DNA from: Erinaceus europaeus
Lineage: Eukaryota; Chordata; Mammalia; Eulipotyphla; Erinaceidae
Assembly (NCBI RefSeq): GCF_950295315.1
Contig: NC_080168.1
Span: 1,683,573 to 1,747,572, forward strand
Length of the DNA: 64,000 nucleotides
Reading direction: 5' to 3'
The notes under the pieces are model-generated. The model saw nothing but the letters and a program-made list of their open reading frames with translations, did not search any database and was not told where the DNA came from. This document shows positions 10,736 to 22,322 of this stretch, piece after piece (the first letter of the stretch is position 1; each line of letters begins with the position of its first letter). A program made the position numbers and the translations under genes.

Positions 10736-10786
10736 GCCCTGCGGCCCGTCGGAGCGACGCCGCCGCCTCAGCCGGCGCCGGGGAAG

Positions 10787-10796
10787 ATGGACGCGG
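10787..10796 (+). CDS. ATG4B: ATG4B coding exon 1
   Basis: Ten coding bases encode Met-Asp-Ala plus the first base of Ala4. The context GAAG-ATG-G has a purine at -3 and G at +4. The donor is GCGG/gtgag. The assignment rests on the phase match to exon 2 (G/CT ACT CTG ACC TAC). Confidence 0.93.
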
Positions 10797-11946
10797 GTGA
10801 GGACGCGGGGCGGCGCGGGGGGCGCGGGGGTTCTGGGCCGGGGCGTCGGCCGGCCGCCTACCGCGGGGCGGGCCCGGGGCTGATCCCCGCCGCCTGCGTG
10901 TTGCGTGAAGGCCGCCGCGGCCCCGCAGGCCCGACCGAAGGGGGTCTGGGAGTCGGGGGGCCGGGATCGGGGTTCGCTCGCGGCCTTCGCCCCCGCGGGG
11001 TGGGTGAGACGGACGCTCCGCCGTGCGGGCCGCAGCCTGGCCGCTGCCCCGGGGTCGAGTGCGCGGCCCGGCTCCCCGGGGACGGCTCGGCGCGGCGGGG
11101 ACGCGCTCCGGGTCCCGCGGTGACGTCCCCGAGTGTCGCCGGGTCTCGCCCCGCCCGCCCGGGCCTGTTTCCCTGCTGTTTCCGCGCCCCGTCCGCGACT
11201 CCGGGCCCTGTCTCCCATGACCCCTGTCCCCCATGTCCCCCTGTCCCCTGTCCGTCCCGTTCTGTGTCCCCGCCCCCGTCCCTCCGTCCGGTGTCCCCCT
11301 GTCCCTCTGAGCCCTGTCCCGTGTCCCCCTGTCCCTCTGAGCCCTGTCCCGTGTCCCCTGTCCGACCAGTTCCGTGTCCCCGCCCCCGTCCCCTGTCCCC
11401 CCGTCTCTCTGACCCCTGTCCCCCATGTTCCCCTGTCCCCTGTCTGTCCCGTTCTGTGTCCCCGCCCCCTGTCCCTCCGGTGTCCCCCTGTCCCTCTGAC
11501 CCCTGTCCCGTCTCCCGGGCCCTGTCCCCTGTGTCCCCTGTCCACCATGTCCCCTGTCCGACCAGTTCCGTGTCCCCGCTCCCTGTTCCCCCCCCCGTCC
11601 ATGTCCCCCGTCTCTCTGTCCCCAGTCCTCCATCCCGTGTCCCCTCCGTCCCTCTGACCCCTGTCCCCCCATCCTGTGTCTCCCGGGCCCTGTCCCCCGT
11701 CCCCTGTCCCTCATCTCTCTGTCCCCTGTCCCCCGTCCTTTTGTCTCCTGTCCCCCGTCCCACTGACCCCTGTCCCGTGTCCCCCCGTCCCTCTGACCCA
11801 TGTCCCCCTGTCCGTCCCTGTCCCCACCCCCGCCGAGGCTCCTGAGCGCTGTCCACGGTGCTGCCGCGCGTCCCCAAATTCCTTCCAATGAAAGTGCCGC
11901 CCCAGTGCCGGTGTCTAGGCTCGGAGCTGCATGCCACATTTTTTTC

Positions 11947-11977
<31 letters not shown>

Positions 11978-14900
11978 TTTTTTTTAAAGATCTTATTTAT
12001 TAACGAGAAAGGAGGAGAGAGAGAAAGAACCAGATATCACTCTGGTGCACATGCTGCCGGGGACTGAACTCAGGGCCTCAGGCTTGAGAGTCCAGCGCTT
12101 TCCTCAGGGCGCCAGCTCCCGGGCCACAGGCTCCGTATGCCTTTGTCGTTTCCTGCAGCCTGCTCAGCTCTCTCTGTGCGGGCACTGAACCTGGGACGAG
12201 AGGCCTTTGCGGAAGCATCACGCCGTCCCCCCCACCCCGTTGCCCTATTTTTCACTTGCTCCCCCGTTTGTGTGACTCTGGGGCCTGGCGTGTCCCAGGA
12301 CAACTTTCCCTGCAGGCCGGCAGAGACAGAGGCGCTCCCAAGGCCCCCGGGCGGGCGCCCCACCCGCCGAGCGCTGCCGGCCTGGACGACCTGCTTTCTC
12401 CTGGTGACCCTCCACCCCCAGGGTGGACCCCGTGTGCCCGCAGCCTTCCCCACATGCTTCTGCTGCCACCGCCTCCGGGCCGGGCAGAACGGGGCACAGG
12501 AAGCGGGGGGGGGCTGGTGGCGGGGCCGGGCCAGGGGCCATGGAATCCTCGGGCGGGCGGGCAGCTCGGGTCTGGGTGTGTTTGGGGCAGCCGGGGACCT
12601 GGGGAGGACACCTGGGGGAGGGCACGTGGGGCCGGTGTGGGGTCCTGGGAGCCTTTGGGTCTCTTGGCCTGGACACAGGGCCACTTTGGACGGGTCCGTG
12701 GGGCTCTGAGCGTGGAAGCTGCGGGGGGCGGGGGTGGGGTGGCCATGCTGGGTCTGACTCAGTGGTGATGAACCAGACACAGGATTCCCGGTCCTCAGAG
12801 CGGCCGTTGGCTTTGCTGTGTGAAGGGGCTGTGGGCTGTGTGGCGGGTAGAGTGCAGGCCTTGCATGATGGGGGCCCGGATCTCGCTCCCTGGGGCTGTG
12901 TGTGCTGGAACGATGCCCCGGGTGTGTGTGAGAGAGATTAGTAAATAAAGGCCCCTGGTGTGCGGGGAGCCCACAGGGTGTGGTGTGGGTGCGGTGTGGG
13001 TGTGTGCGGTGGTGAGAGGCGCATTGCGAGTGGCGGCTTGGCGAGGCCGTCTGCCCAGTGTCTTCTGGGAACTGTCACCAGCTTCTGATGCAGCCAAGGC
13101 CCAGACTCCCTCCCCATCAGTGGCTTCATGTGAGACGCTAGAGATTTAAAACGGTGCGTCCAACGGCTTGCTTTCAGATGCTGAGTTTACTGAGTGAGGA
13201 CAGAATGGTTACGGTTTTACTCGTTAGTCTTTTAGAAACCCAGAGACCTCGTCTTTGAGCCGCACTGCATGTAGTCCGCTCTGCAGGGACTCCGCCAGTG
13301 GGTGCGTGCGAGCTTGTTTATTCTTGTGTGTGGCGCTGTCCTGGGCTGTGCTGAGCTGTCCTGGTGCTGCCCTGGGCTGTGCTGGGCTGTCCTGGGCTGT
13401 CCTGGTGCTGTCCTGGGCTGTCCTGGGCTGGGCTGGGCTGTGCTGGGCTGTGCTGAGCTGTCCTGGGCTGTCCTGGTGCTGTCCTGGGCTGTGCTGAGCT
13501 GTCCTGGTGCTGCCCTGGGCTGTCCTGGGCTGTCCTGGTGCTGTCCTGGGCTGTGCTGAGCTGTCCTGGGCTGTCCTGGTGCTGTGCTGGTGCTGTGCTG
13601 GTGCTGTCCTGGTGCTACCCTGGGCTGTGCTGAGCTGTCCTGAGCTGTCCTGGGCTGTCCTGGGCTGTGCTGAGCTGTCCTGGTGTTGTCCTGGGCTGTC
13701 CTGGGCTGTGCTGGTGCTGTGCTGGTGCTGTCCTGGTGCTGTCCTGGGCTGTGCTGAGCTGTCCTGGGCTGTCCTGGGCTGTGCTGAGCTGTCCTGGGCT
13801 GTCCTGGTGCTGTGCTGGTGCTGTCCTGGGCTGTCCTGGGCTGTGCTGAGCTGTCCTGGGCTGTCCTGGTGCTGTGCTGGTGCTGTCCTGGGCTGTGCTG
13901 GGCTGTGCTGGGCTGTGCTGAGCTGTCCTGGGCTGTCCTGGTGCTGTCCTGGGCTGCCCTGGTGCTACCCTGGGCTGTGCTGAGCTGTCCTGAGCTGTCC
14001 TGGGCTGTCCTGGGCTGTGCTGAGCTGTCCTGGTGTTGTCCTGGGCTGTCCTGGGCTGTCCTGGTGCTGTCCTGGTGCTGCCCTGGTGCTGCCCTGGGCT
14101 GTCCTGGTGCTGTCCTGGGCTGTGCTGGGCTGCCCTGGGCTGTCCTGAGCTGTCCTGGGCTGTCCTGGTGCTGGGCTGTGCTGTGCTGGGCTGTGCTGGG
14201 CTGTCCTAGTGCTGCCCTGGGCTGTCCTGGTGCTGGGCTGGGCTATGCTGGGCTGCCCTGGGCTGTCCTGAGCTGTCCTGGTGCTGTCCTGGGCTGTGCT
14301 GAGCTGTCCTGGTGCTGCCCTGGGCTGTCCTGGTGTTGTCCTGGGCTGTCCTGGGCTGTGCTGGGCTGTCCTGGGCTGTCCTGGTGCTGTCCTGGGCTGT
14401 CCTGGTGCTGTCCTGGTGCTGTCCTGGGCTGTCCTGGGCTGTCCTGGTGCTGTCCTGGTGCTGTCCTGGGCTGTCCTGGGCTGTCCTGGTGCTGTCCTGG
14501 TGCTGTCCCGTGCTGTCCTGGGCTGTCCTGGTCTGGCCTGAGCTGTCCTGGGCTGTGCTGAGCTGTCCTGGTGCTGTCCTGGGCTGTCCTGGGCTGTCCT
14601 GGGCTGTGCTGGGCTGTCCTAGTGCTGTCCTGGGCTGTCCTGATGCTGTGCTGGGCTGTCCTGAGCTGTCCTGGGCTGTCCTGGGCTGTCCTGGTGCTAT
14701 CCTGGGCTGTCCTGGGCTGTCCTGGTGCTGTCCTGGGCTGTCCTGGGCTGTCCTGGTCTGGCCTGAGCTGTCCTGGGCTGTGCTGGGCTGTCCTGGTGCT
14801 GTCCTGGGCTGTCCTGGGCTGTCCTGGGCTGTCCTAGTGCTGTGCTGGGCTGTCCTGGGCTGTGCTGTGCTGTCCTGGGCTGTGCTGGGCTGTGCTGGGC

Positions 14901-17900
14901 TGTCCTGGGCTGTCCTGGTGCTGTCCTGGGCTGTGCTGGTGCTGTGCTGGGCTGTCCTGAGCTGTCCGGAGCTGTCCTGGGCTGTCCTGGGCTGTGCTGG
15001 TGCTGTCCTGGTGCTGTCCTGGGCTGTCCTGGGCTGTCCTGGGCTGTGCTGGTGCTGTGCTGGTGCTGTCCTGGTGCTGTCCTGGGCTGTGCTGAGCTGT
15101 GCTGGTGCTGTCCTGGGCTGTGCTGGGCTGTCCTGGGCTGTCCTGGTGCTGTGCTGGTGCTGTCCTGGGCTGTGCTGGGCTGTCCTGGGCTGTCCTGGTG
15201 CTGTCCTGGGCTGTCCTGGGCTGTGCTGGGCTGTGCTGGGCTGTGCTGAGCTGTCCTGGGCTGTCCTGGGCTGTGCTGAGCTGTCCTGGTGCTGCCCTGG
15301 GCTGTCCTGGGCTGTCCTGGTGCTGTCCTGGGCTGTGCTGAGCTGTCCTGGGCTGTCCTGGTGCTGTACTGGTGCTGTGCTGGTGCTGTCCTGGTGCTAC
15401 CCTGGGCTGTGCTGAGCTGTCCTGAGCTGTCCTGGGCTGTCCTGGGCTGTGCTGAGCTGTCCTGGTGTTGTCCTGGGCTGTCCTGGGCTGTGCTGGTGCT
15501 GTGCTGGTGCTGTCCTGGTGCTGTCCTGGGCTGTGCTGAGCTGTCCTGGGCTGTCCTGGGCTGTGCTGAGCTGTCCTGGGCTGTCCTGGTGCTGTGCTGG
15601 TGCTGTCCTGGGCTGTGCTGGGCTGTGCTGGGCTGTGCTGAGCTGTCCTGGGCTGTCCTGGTGCTGTCCTGGGCTGCCCTGGTGCTACCCTGGGCTGTGC
15701 TGAGCTGTCCTGAGCTGTCCTGGGCTGTCCTGGGCTGTGCTGAGCTGTCCTGGTGTTGTCCTGGGCTGTCCTGGTGCTGTCCTGGTGCTGCCCTGGTGCT
15801 GCCCTGGGCTGTCCTGGTGCTGTCCTGGGCTGTGCTGGGCTGCCCTGGGCTGTCCTGAGCTGTCCTGGGCTGTCCTGGTGCTGGGCTGTGCTGTGCTGGG
15901 CTGTGCTGGGCTGTCCTAGTGCTGCCCTGGGCTGTCCTGGTGCTGGGCTGGGCTATGCTGGGCTGTCCTGAGCTGTCCTGGTGCTGTCCTGGGCTGTGCT
16001 GAGCTGTCCTGTGCTGCCCTGGGCTGTCCTGGTGTTGTCCTGGGCTGTCCTGGGCTGTGCTGGGCTGTCCTGGGCTGTCCTGGTGCTGTCCTGGGCTGTC
16101 CTGGTGCTGTGCTGGGCTGTCCTGAGCTGTCCTGAGCTGTCCTGGGCTGTCCTGGTGCTGTCCTGGTGCTATCCTGGGCTGTCCTGGGCTGTCCTGGTGC
16201 TGTCCTGGGCTGTCCTGGGCTGTCCTGGGCTGTCCTGGTCTGGCCTGAGCTGTCCTGGGCTGTGCTGGGCTGTCCTGGTGCTGTCCTGGGCTGTCCTGGG
16301 CTGTCCTGGGCTGTCCTAGTGCTGTGCTGGGCTGTCCTGGGCTGTGCTGTGCTGTCCTGGGCTGTGCTGGGCTGTGCTGGGCTGTCCTGGGCTGTCCTGG
16401 TGCTGTCCTGGTGCTGTCCTGGGCTGTGCTGGTGCTGTGCTGGGCTGTCCTGAGCTGTCCGGAGCTGTCCTGGGCTGTCCTGGGCTGTGCTGGTGCTGTC
16501 CTGGTGCTGTCCTGGGCTGTCCTGGTGTTGTCCTGGGCTGTCCTGGGCTGTGCTGGTGCTGTGCTGGTGCTGTCCTGGTGCTGTCCTGGGCTGTGCTGAG
16601 CTGTGCTGGTGCTGTCCTGGGCTGTGCTGGGCTGTCCTGGGCTGTCCTGGTGCTGTGCTGGTGCTGTCCTGGGCTGTGCTGGGCTGTCCTGGGCTGTCCT
16701 GGTGCTGTCCTGGGCTGTCCTGGGCTGTGCTGGGCTGTGCTGGGCTGTGCTGAGCTGTCCTGGGCTGTCCTGGTGCTGTCCTGGGCTGTGCTGAGCTGTC
16801 CTGGTGCTGCCCTGGGCTGTCCTGGGCTGTCCTGGTGCTGTCCTGGGCTGTGCTGAGCTGTCCTGGGCTGTCCTGGTGCTGTGCTGGTGCTGTGCTGGTG
16901 CTGTCCTGGTGCTACCCTGGGCTGTGCTGAGCTGTCCTGAGCTGTCCTGGGCTGTCCTGGGCTGTGCTGAGCTGTCCTGGTGTTGTCCTGGGCTGTCCTG
17001 GGCTGTGCTGGTGCTGTGCTGGTGCTGTCCTGGTGCTGTCCTGGGCTGTGCTGAGCTGTCCTGGGCTGTCCTGGGCTGTGCTGAGCTGTCCTGGGCTGTC
17101 CTGGTGCTGTGCTGGTGCTGTCCTGGGCTGTGCTGGGCTGTGCTGGGCTGTGCTGAGCTGTCCTGGGCTGTCCTGGTGCTGTCCTGGGCTGCCCTGGTGC
17201 TACCCTGGGCTGTGCTGAGCTGTCCTGAGCTGTCCTGGGCTGTCCTGGGCTGTGCTGAGCTGTCCTGGTGTTGTCCTGGGCTGTCCTGGGCTGTCCTGGT
17301 GCTGTCCTGGTGCTGCCCTGGTGCTGCCCTGGGCTGTCCTGGTGCTGTCCTGGGCTGTGCTGGGCTGCCCTGGGCTGTCCTGAGCTGTCCTGGGCTGTCC
17401 TGGTGCTGGGCTGTGCTGTGCTGGGCTGTGCTGGGCTGTCCTAGTGCTGCCCTGGGCTGTCCTGGTGCTGGGCTGGGCTATGCTGGGCTGCCCTGGGCTG
17501 TCCTGAGCTGTCCTGGTGCTGTCCTGGGCTGTGCTGAGCTGTCCTGGTGCTGCCCTGGTGTTGTCCTGGGCTGTCCTGGGCTGTGCTGGGCTGTCCTGGG
17601 CTGTCCTGGTGCTGTCCTGGGCTGTCCTGGTGCTGTGCTGGGCTGTCCTGAGCTGTCCTGGGCTGTCCTGGTGCTGTCCTGGTGCTGTCCTGGGCTGTCC
17701 TGGGCTGTCCTGGTGCTGTCCTGGTGCTGTCCCGTGCTGTCCTGGGCTGTCCTGGTCTGGCCTGAGCTGTCCTGGGCTGTGCTGAGCTGTCCTGGTGCTG
17801 TCCTGGGCTGTCCTGGGCTGTGCTGGGCTGTCCTAGTGCTGTCCTGGGCTGTCCTGATGCTGTGCTGGGCTGTCCTGAGCTGTCCTGGGCTGTCCTGGGC

Positions 17901-20900
17901 TGTCCTGGTGCTATCCTGGGCTGTCCTGGGCTGTCCTGGTGCTGTCCTGGGCTGTCCTGGGCTGTCCTGGTCTGGCCTGAGCTGTCCTGGGCTGTGCTGG
18001 GCTGTCCTGGTGCTGTCCTGGGCTGTCCTGGGCTGTCCTGGGCTTTCCTAGTGCTGTGCTGGGCTGTCCTGGGCTGTGCTGTGCTGTCCTGGGCTGTGCT
18101 GGGCTGTGCTGGGCTGTCCTGGGCTGTGCTGGTGCTGTGCTGGGCTGTCCTGAGCTGTCCGGAGCTGTCCTGGGCTGTCCTGGGCTGTGCTGGTGCTGTC
18201 CTGGTGCTGTCCTGGGCTGTCCTGGTGTTGTCCTGGGCTGTCCTGGGCTGTGCTGGTGCTGTCCTGGTGCTGTCCTGGTGCTGTCCTGGGCTGTGCTGAG
18301 CTGTGCTGGTGCTGTCCTGGGCTGTGCTGGGCTGTCCTGGGCTGTCCTGGTGCTGTGCTGGTGCTGTCCTGGGCTGTGCTGGGCTGTCCTGGGCTGTCCT
18401 GGTGCTGTCCTGGGCTGTCCTGGGCTGTGCTGGGCTGTGCTGGGCTGTGCTGAGCTGTCCTGGGCTGTCCTGGTGCTGTCCTGGGCTGTGCTGAGCTGTC
18501 CTGGTGCTGCCCTGGGCTGTCCTGGGCTGTCCTGGTGCTGTCCTGGGCTGTGCTGAGCTGTCCTGGGCTGTCCTGGTGCTGTGCTGGTGCTGTGCTGGTG
18601 CTGTCCTGGTGCTACCCTGGGCTGTGCTGAGCTGTCCTGAGCTGTCCTGGGCTGTCCTGGGCTGTGCTGAGCTGTCCTGGTGTTGTCCTGGGCTGTCCTG
18701 GGCTGTGCTGGTGCTGTGCTGGTGCTGTCCTGGTGCTGTCCTGGGCTGTGCTGAGCTGTCCTGGGCTGTCCTGGGCTGTGCTGAGCTGTCCTGGGCTGTC
18801 CTGGTGCTGTGCTGGTGCTGTCCTGGGCTGTGCTGGGCTGTGCTGGGCTGTGCTGAGCTGTCCTGGGCTGTCCTGGTGCTGTCCTGGGCTGCCCTGGTGC
18901 TACCCTGGGCTGTGCTGAGCTGTCCTGAGCTGTCCTGGGCTGTCCTGGGCTGTGCTGAGCTGTCCTGGTGTTGTCCTGGGCTGTCCTGGTGCTGTCCTGG
19001 TGCTGCCCTGGTGCTGCCCTGGGCTGTCCTGATGCTGTCCTGGGCTGTGCTGGGCTGCCCTGGGCTGTCCTGAGCTGTCCTGGGCTGTCCTGGTGCTGGG
19101 CTGTGCTGGGCTGTCCTAGTGCTGCCCTGGGCTGTCCTGGTGCTGGGCTGGGCTATGCTGGGCTGCCCTGGGCTGTCCTGAGCTGTCCTGGTGCTGTCCT
19201 GGGCTGTGCTGAGCTGTCCTGGTGCTGCCCTGGGCTGTCCTGGTGTTGTCCTGGGCTGTCCTGGGCTGTGCTGGGCTGTCCTGGGCTGTCCTGGTGCTGT
19301 CCTGGGCTGTCCTGGTGCTGTGCTGGGCTGTCCTGGTGCTGTCCTGGTGCTGTCCTGGTGCTGTCCCGTGCTGTCCTGGGCTGTCCTGGTCTGGCCTGAG
19401 CTGTCCTGGGCTGTGCTGAGCTGTCCTGGTGCTGTCCTGGGCTGTCCTGGGCTGTCCTGGGCTGTGCTGGGCTGTCCTAGTGCTGTCCTGGGCTGTCCTG
19501 ATGCTGTGCTGGGCTGTCCTGAGCTGTCCTGGGCTGTCCTGGGCTGTCCTGGTGCTATCCTGGGCTGTCCTGGGCTGTCCTGGTGCTGTCCTGGGCTGTC
19601 CTGGGCTGTCCTGGGCTGTCCTGGTCTGGCCTGAGCTGTCCTGGGCTGTGCTGGGCTGTCCTGGTGCTGTCCTGGGCTGTCCTGGGCTGTCCTGGGCTGT
19701 CCTAGTGCTGTGCTGGGCTGTCCTGGGCTGTGCTGTGCTGTCCTGGGCTGTGCTGGGCTGTGCTGGGCTGTCCTGGGCTGTCCTGGTGCTGTCCTGGGCT
19801 GTGCTGGTGCTGTGCTGGGCTGTCCTGAGCTGTCCGGAGCTGTCCTGGGCTGTCCTGGGCTGTGCTGGTGCTGTCCTGGTGCTGTCCTGGGCTGTCCTGG
19901 TGCTGTCCTGGGCTGTCCTGGGCTGTTCTGGGGCCGTCCTAAGCTGTCCTGAGCTGTCGTGGGCTGTCCTGGTGCTGTCCTGGGCTGTGCTGGGCTGTCC
20001 TGGTGCTGTCCTGGGCTGTCCTGGCGCTGTCCTGAGCTGTCGTGGGCTGTCCTGGTGCTGTCCTGGGCTGTCCTGGGCTGTCCTGGGCTGTCCTGGGCTG
20101 TGCTGGTGCTCTCATGGGCTGTCCTTGGCTATCCTGGTGCTGTCCTGGGCTGTCCTGGTGCTGTCCTGGGCTGTCCTGGTGCTGTCCTGGGCTGTCCTGG
20201 GCTGTTCTGGGGCCGTCCTAAGCTGTCCTGAGCTGTCGTGGGCTGTCCTGGTGCTGTCCTGGGCTGTCCTGGTGCTGTCCTGGGCTGTCCTGGGCTGTGC
20301 TGGTGCTCTCATGGGCTGTCCTGGGCTATCCTGGTGCTGTCCTGGGCTGTCCTAGTGCTGTCCTGTGCTGTCCTGGGCTGTCCTGGGCTGTCCTGGTGCT
20401 GTCCTGGACTGTGCTGGGCTGTCCTGGTGCTGTCCTGGGCTGTCCTGGTGCTGTCCTGTGCTGTCCTGGTGCTGTCCTGAGCTGTCTTGGGCTGTCCTGG
20501 TGCTGTCCTGGGTTGTCCTGGTGCTGTCCTGGGCTGTCCTGGGCTGTCCTGGTGCTGTCCTGGGCTGTCCTGGTGCTGTCCTGGTGCTGTCCTGGGCTGT
20601 CCTGGGCTGTCCTGAGCTGTCCTGGGCTGTGCTGGTGCTCTCCTGGGATGTCCTGGTGCTGTCCTGGGCTGTGCTGGGCTGTCCTGATGCTGTCCTGGGT
20701 TGTCCTGGTGCTGTCCTGAGCTGTCTTGGACTGTCCTTGTGCTGTCCTGGGCTGTCCTGGTGCTGTGCTGGGCTGTCCTGGTGCTGTCCTGGGCTGTGCT
20801 GGGCTGTCCTGGTGCTGTGCTGGGCTGTCCTGGTGCTGTCCTGGGCTGTGCTGGGCTGTCCTGGTGCTGTCCTGGGCTGTCCTGGGCTGTCCTTGGTTGT

Positions 20901-21894
20901 CCTGGTGCTGTCCTGAGCTGTCCTGGTGCTGTCCTGGGCTGTCTTGGTGCTGTCCTGGGCTGTCCTGGGCTGTGCTGTGCTGTCCTGGGCTGTGCTGGGC
21001 TGTGCTGGTCTGTCCTAGGTTGTGTGTGTGTGTGTGTGTCTGTGTGTGTGTGTGTGCCGTGTCTTCCTCGTAGCAGCTGGGGCTCAGCTCTGCCCCCCTA
21101 GCAGTGCCCACGTCTGACCAGGACAGGGATTCCTGGAGTCAGAGGCTGCTGGCGTCAGTGCCTCACACATCTGGGCTGGTGCCCTGCATCTCCCTTCTCT
21201 GTCTGATATGAAAAAAAAATTTTTTTCATTAACACACAATGGGGGGGCATCCCTGGAGTGTGGACTCAGGACCTTATGTGTGAGGAACACAGCTTTAACC
21301 ACCGGGATGCCTCCTAAGCTGTGCAGCAAGTCTGTTCAGTGGCGGGAAATGGCAGTGGTGCTGCCAGCGTCTTGGAAGGTTGCAGTGGTGCAGGGCAGCA
21401 TCTGGATGGGGGCCTTCCCAGGGCCCAGGGCTGCCGCCACAGAATCCTGCTGGCTTGGTCCCGGGAAGCAAGCGTCTGCCCGCTGGGGCTTGCAGTAAAG
21501 AGTTTGACCACTCCCCTCGGTGTCCTGCTTGTCCAGGCCCTGTGGTGATGAGTCCTCACTCCCTGGCGCCTCTGGAGTTGGCCTGCCACCTATAAAGCAT
21601 GCCTGGGGCCGGGCAGCAACGCAGCAGGTTAATTGCACATGGCGCAAGGACTGGCGTAAGGATCCCAGTTCGAGCCCCCGGCTCTCCACCTGCAGGGGGG
21701 TCCCTTCACAAGAGGTGAAGCAGGTCTGCAGGTGTCTTTCTCTCTTCCTCTCTGTCTTCCCCTCTTCTCTCGATTTTTCTCTGTCCTATCCAGCAACAAC
21801 AGCAATAAACAAGGGCAACAAAAGAGAAAAAATAGCCTCCAGGAGCAGTGGATTCGTAGTGCAGGCACTGAGCTCCAGCAATAACCCTGGAGGC

Positions 21895-21927
<33 letters not shown>

Positions 21928-22271
21928 TAGAATAAATAAAGCATGCTTGCCAGTGAGCCGCCTGCCGCACCGCCCCGGGCACTGCCCACACAGAGCCGAC
22001 TTTCCTCTCCTCCTGCCTGCCTCCATCCTGAGCGGGTGTTGGGTGGCCGTCATAGGGCTGGGTGTACCCACAGCGAGTGCTTGTCCCGGGAGTAAGTGCT
22101 GCAGCCTCCGCTGCATCGGTGACAGCCCAGAGTCAGAGAAGGGCTGATCTGTGTAGACCTGGCGGGCCGCAGTTGGGCTGGGTGCTGGCGCAAGGGTTGG
22201 GCTCATGTCACCATGCGCGAGCATCCAGGTTCAAAACCTCAGTCCTTAGCTGCGTGTGTGCGCGTGTGCGC

Positions 22272-22322
<51 letters not shown>

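Larger units (their letters stand above)
10151..10786. promoter_or_regulatory. Bidirectional CpG-island promoter of THAP4 and ATG4B
   Basis: The start codons of THAP4 (minus) and ATG4B (plus) lie 636 bp apart, head to head, within GC-rich, CpG-rich DNA spanning about 9600-11200. There is no TATA box. The interval holds three YY1-type AAGATGGCG sites (10234, 10388, 10579) and three tandem CCAAT/GC-box modules (10625-10730). Transcription start sites cannot be placed from sequence alone. Confidence 0.85.

Noticed and set aside
9480..10883. 467-codon plus frame with PALIGPRGFRPA repeats
   Set aside because: The peptide repeat is the 39-bp promoter module read in frame (13 codons). It starts in a GA microsatellite.
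9996..11939. 647-codon minus frame and 589-codon plus frame (10076-11845) across the CpG island
   Set aside because: Stop-poor GC-rich DNA plus the C-rich minisatellite. Both frames overlap the THAP4/ATG4B promoter and resemble no protein.
16804..18051. 415-codon open frame (and dozens like it) reading [11 protein letters not shown] repeats
   Set aside because: It is a translation of the 10/11-bp minisatellite inside ATG4B intron 1. It has no ATG-led start, no codon-level constraint, and similar frames occur in other phases.
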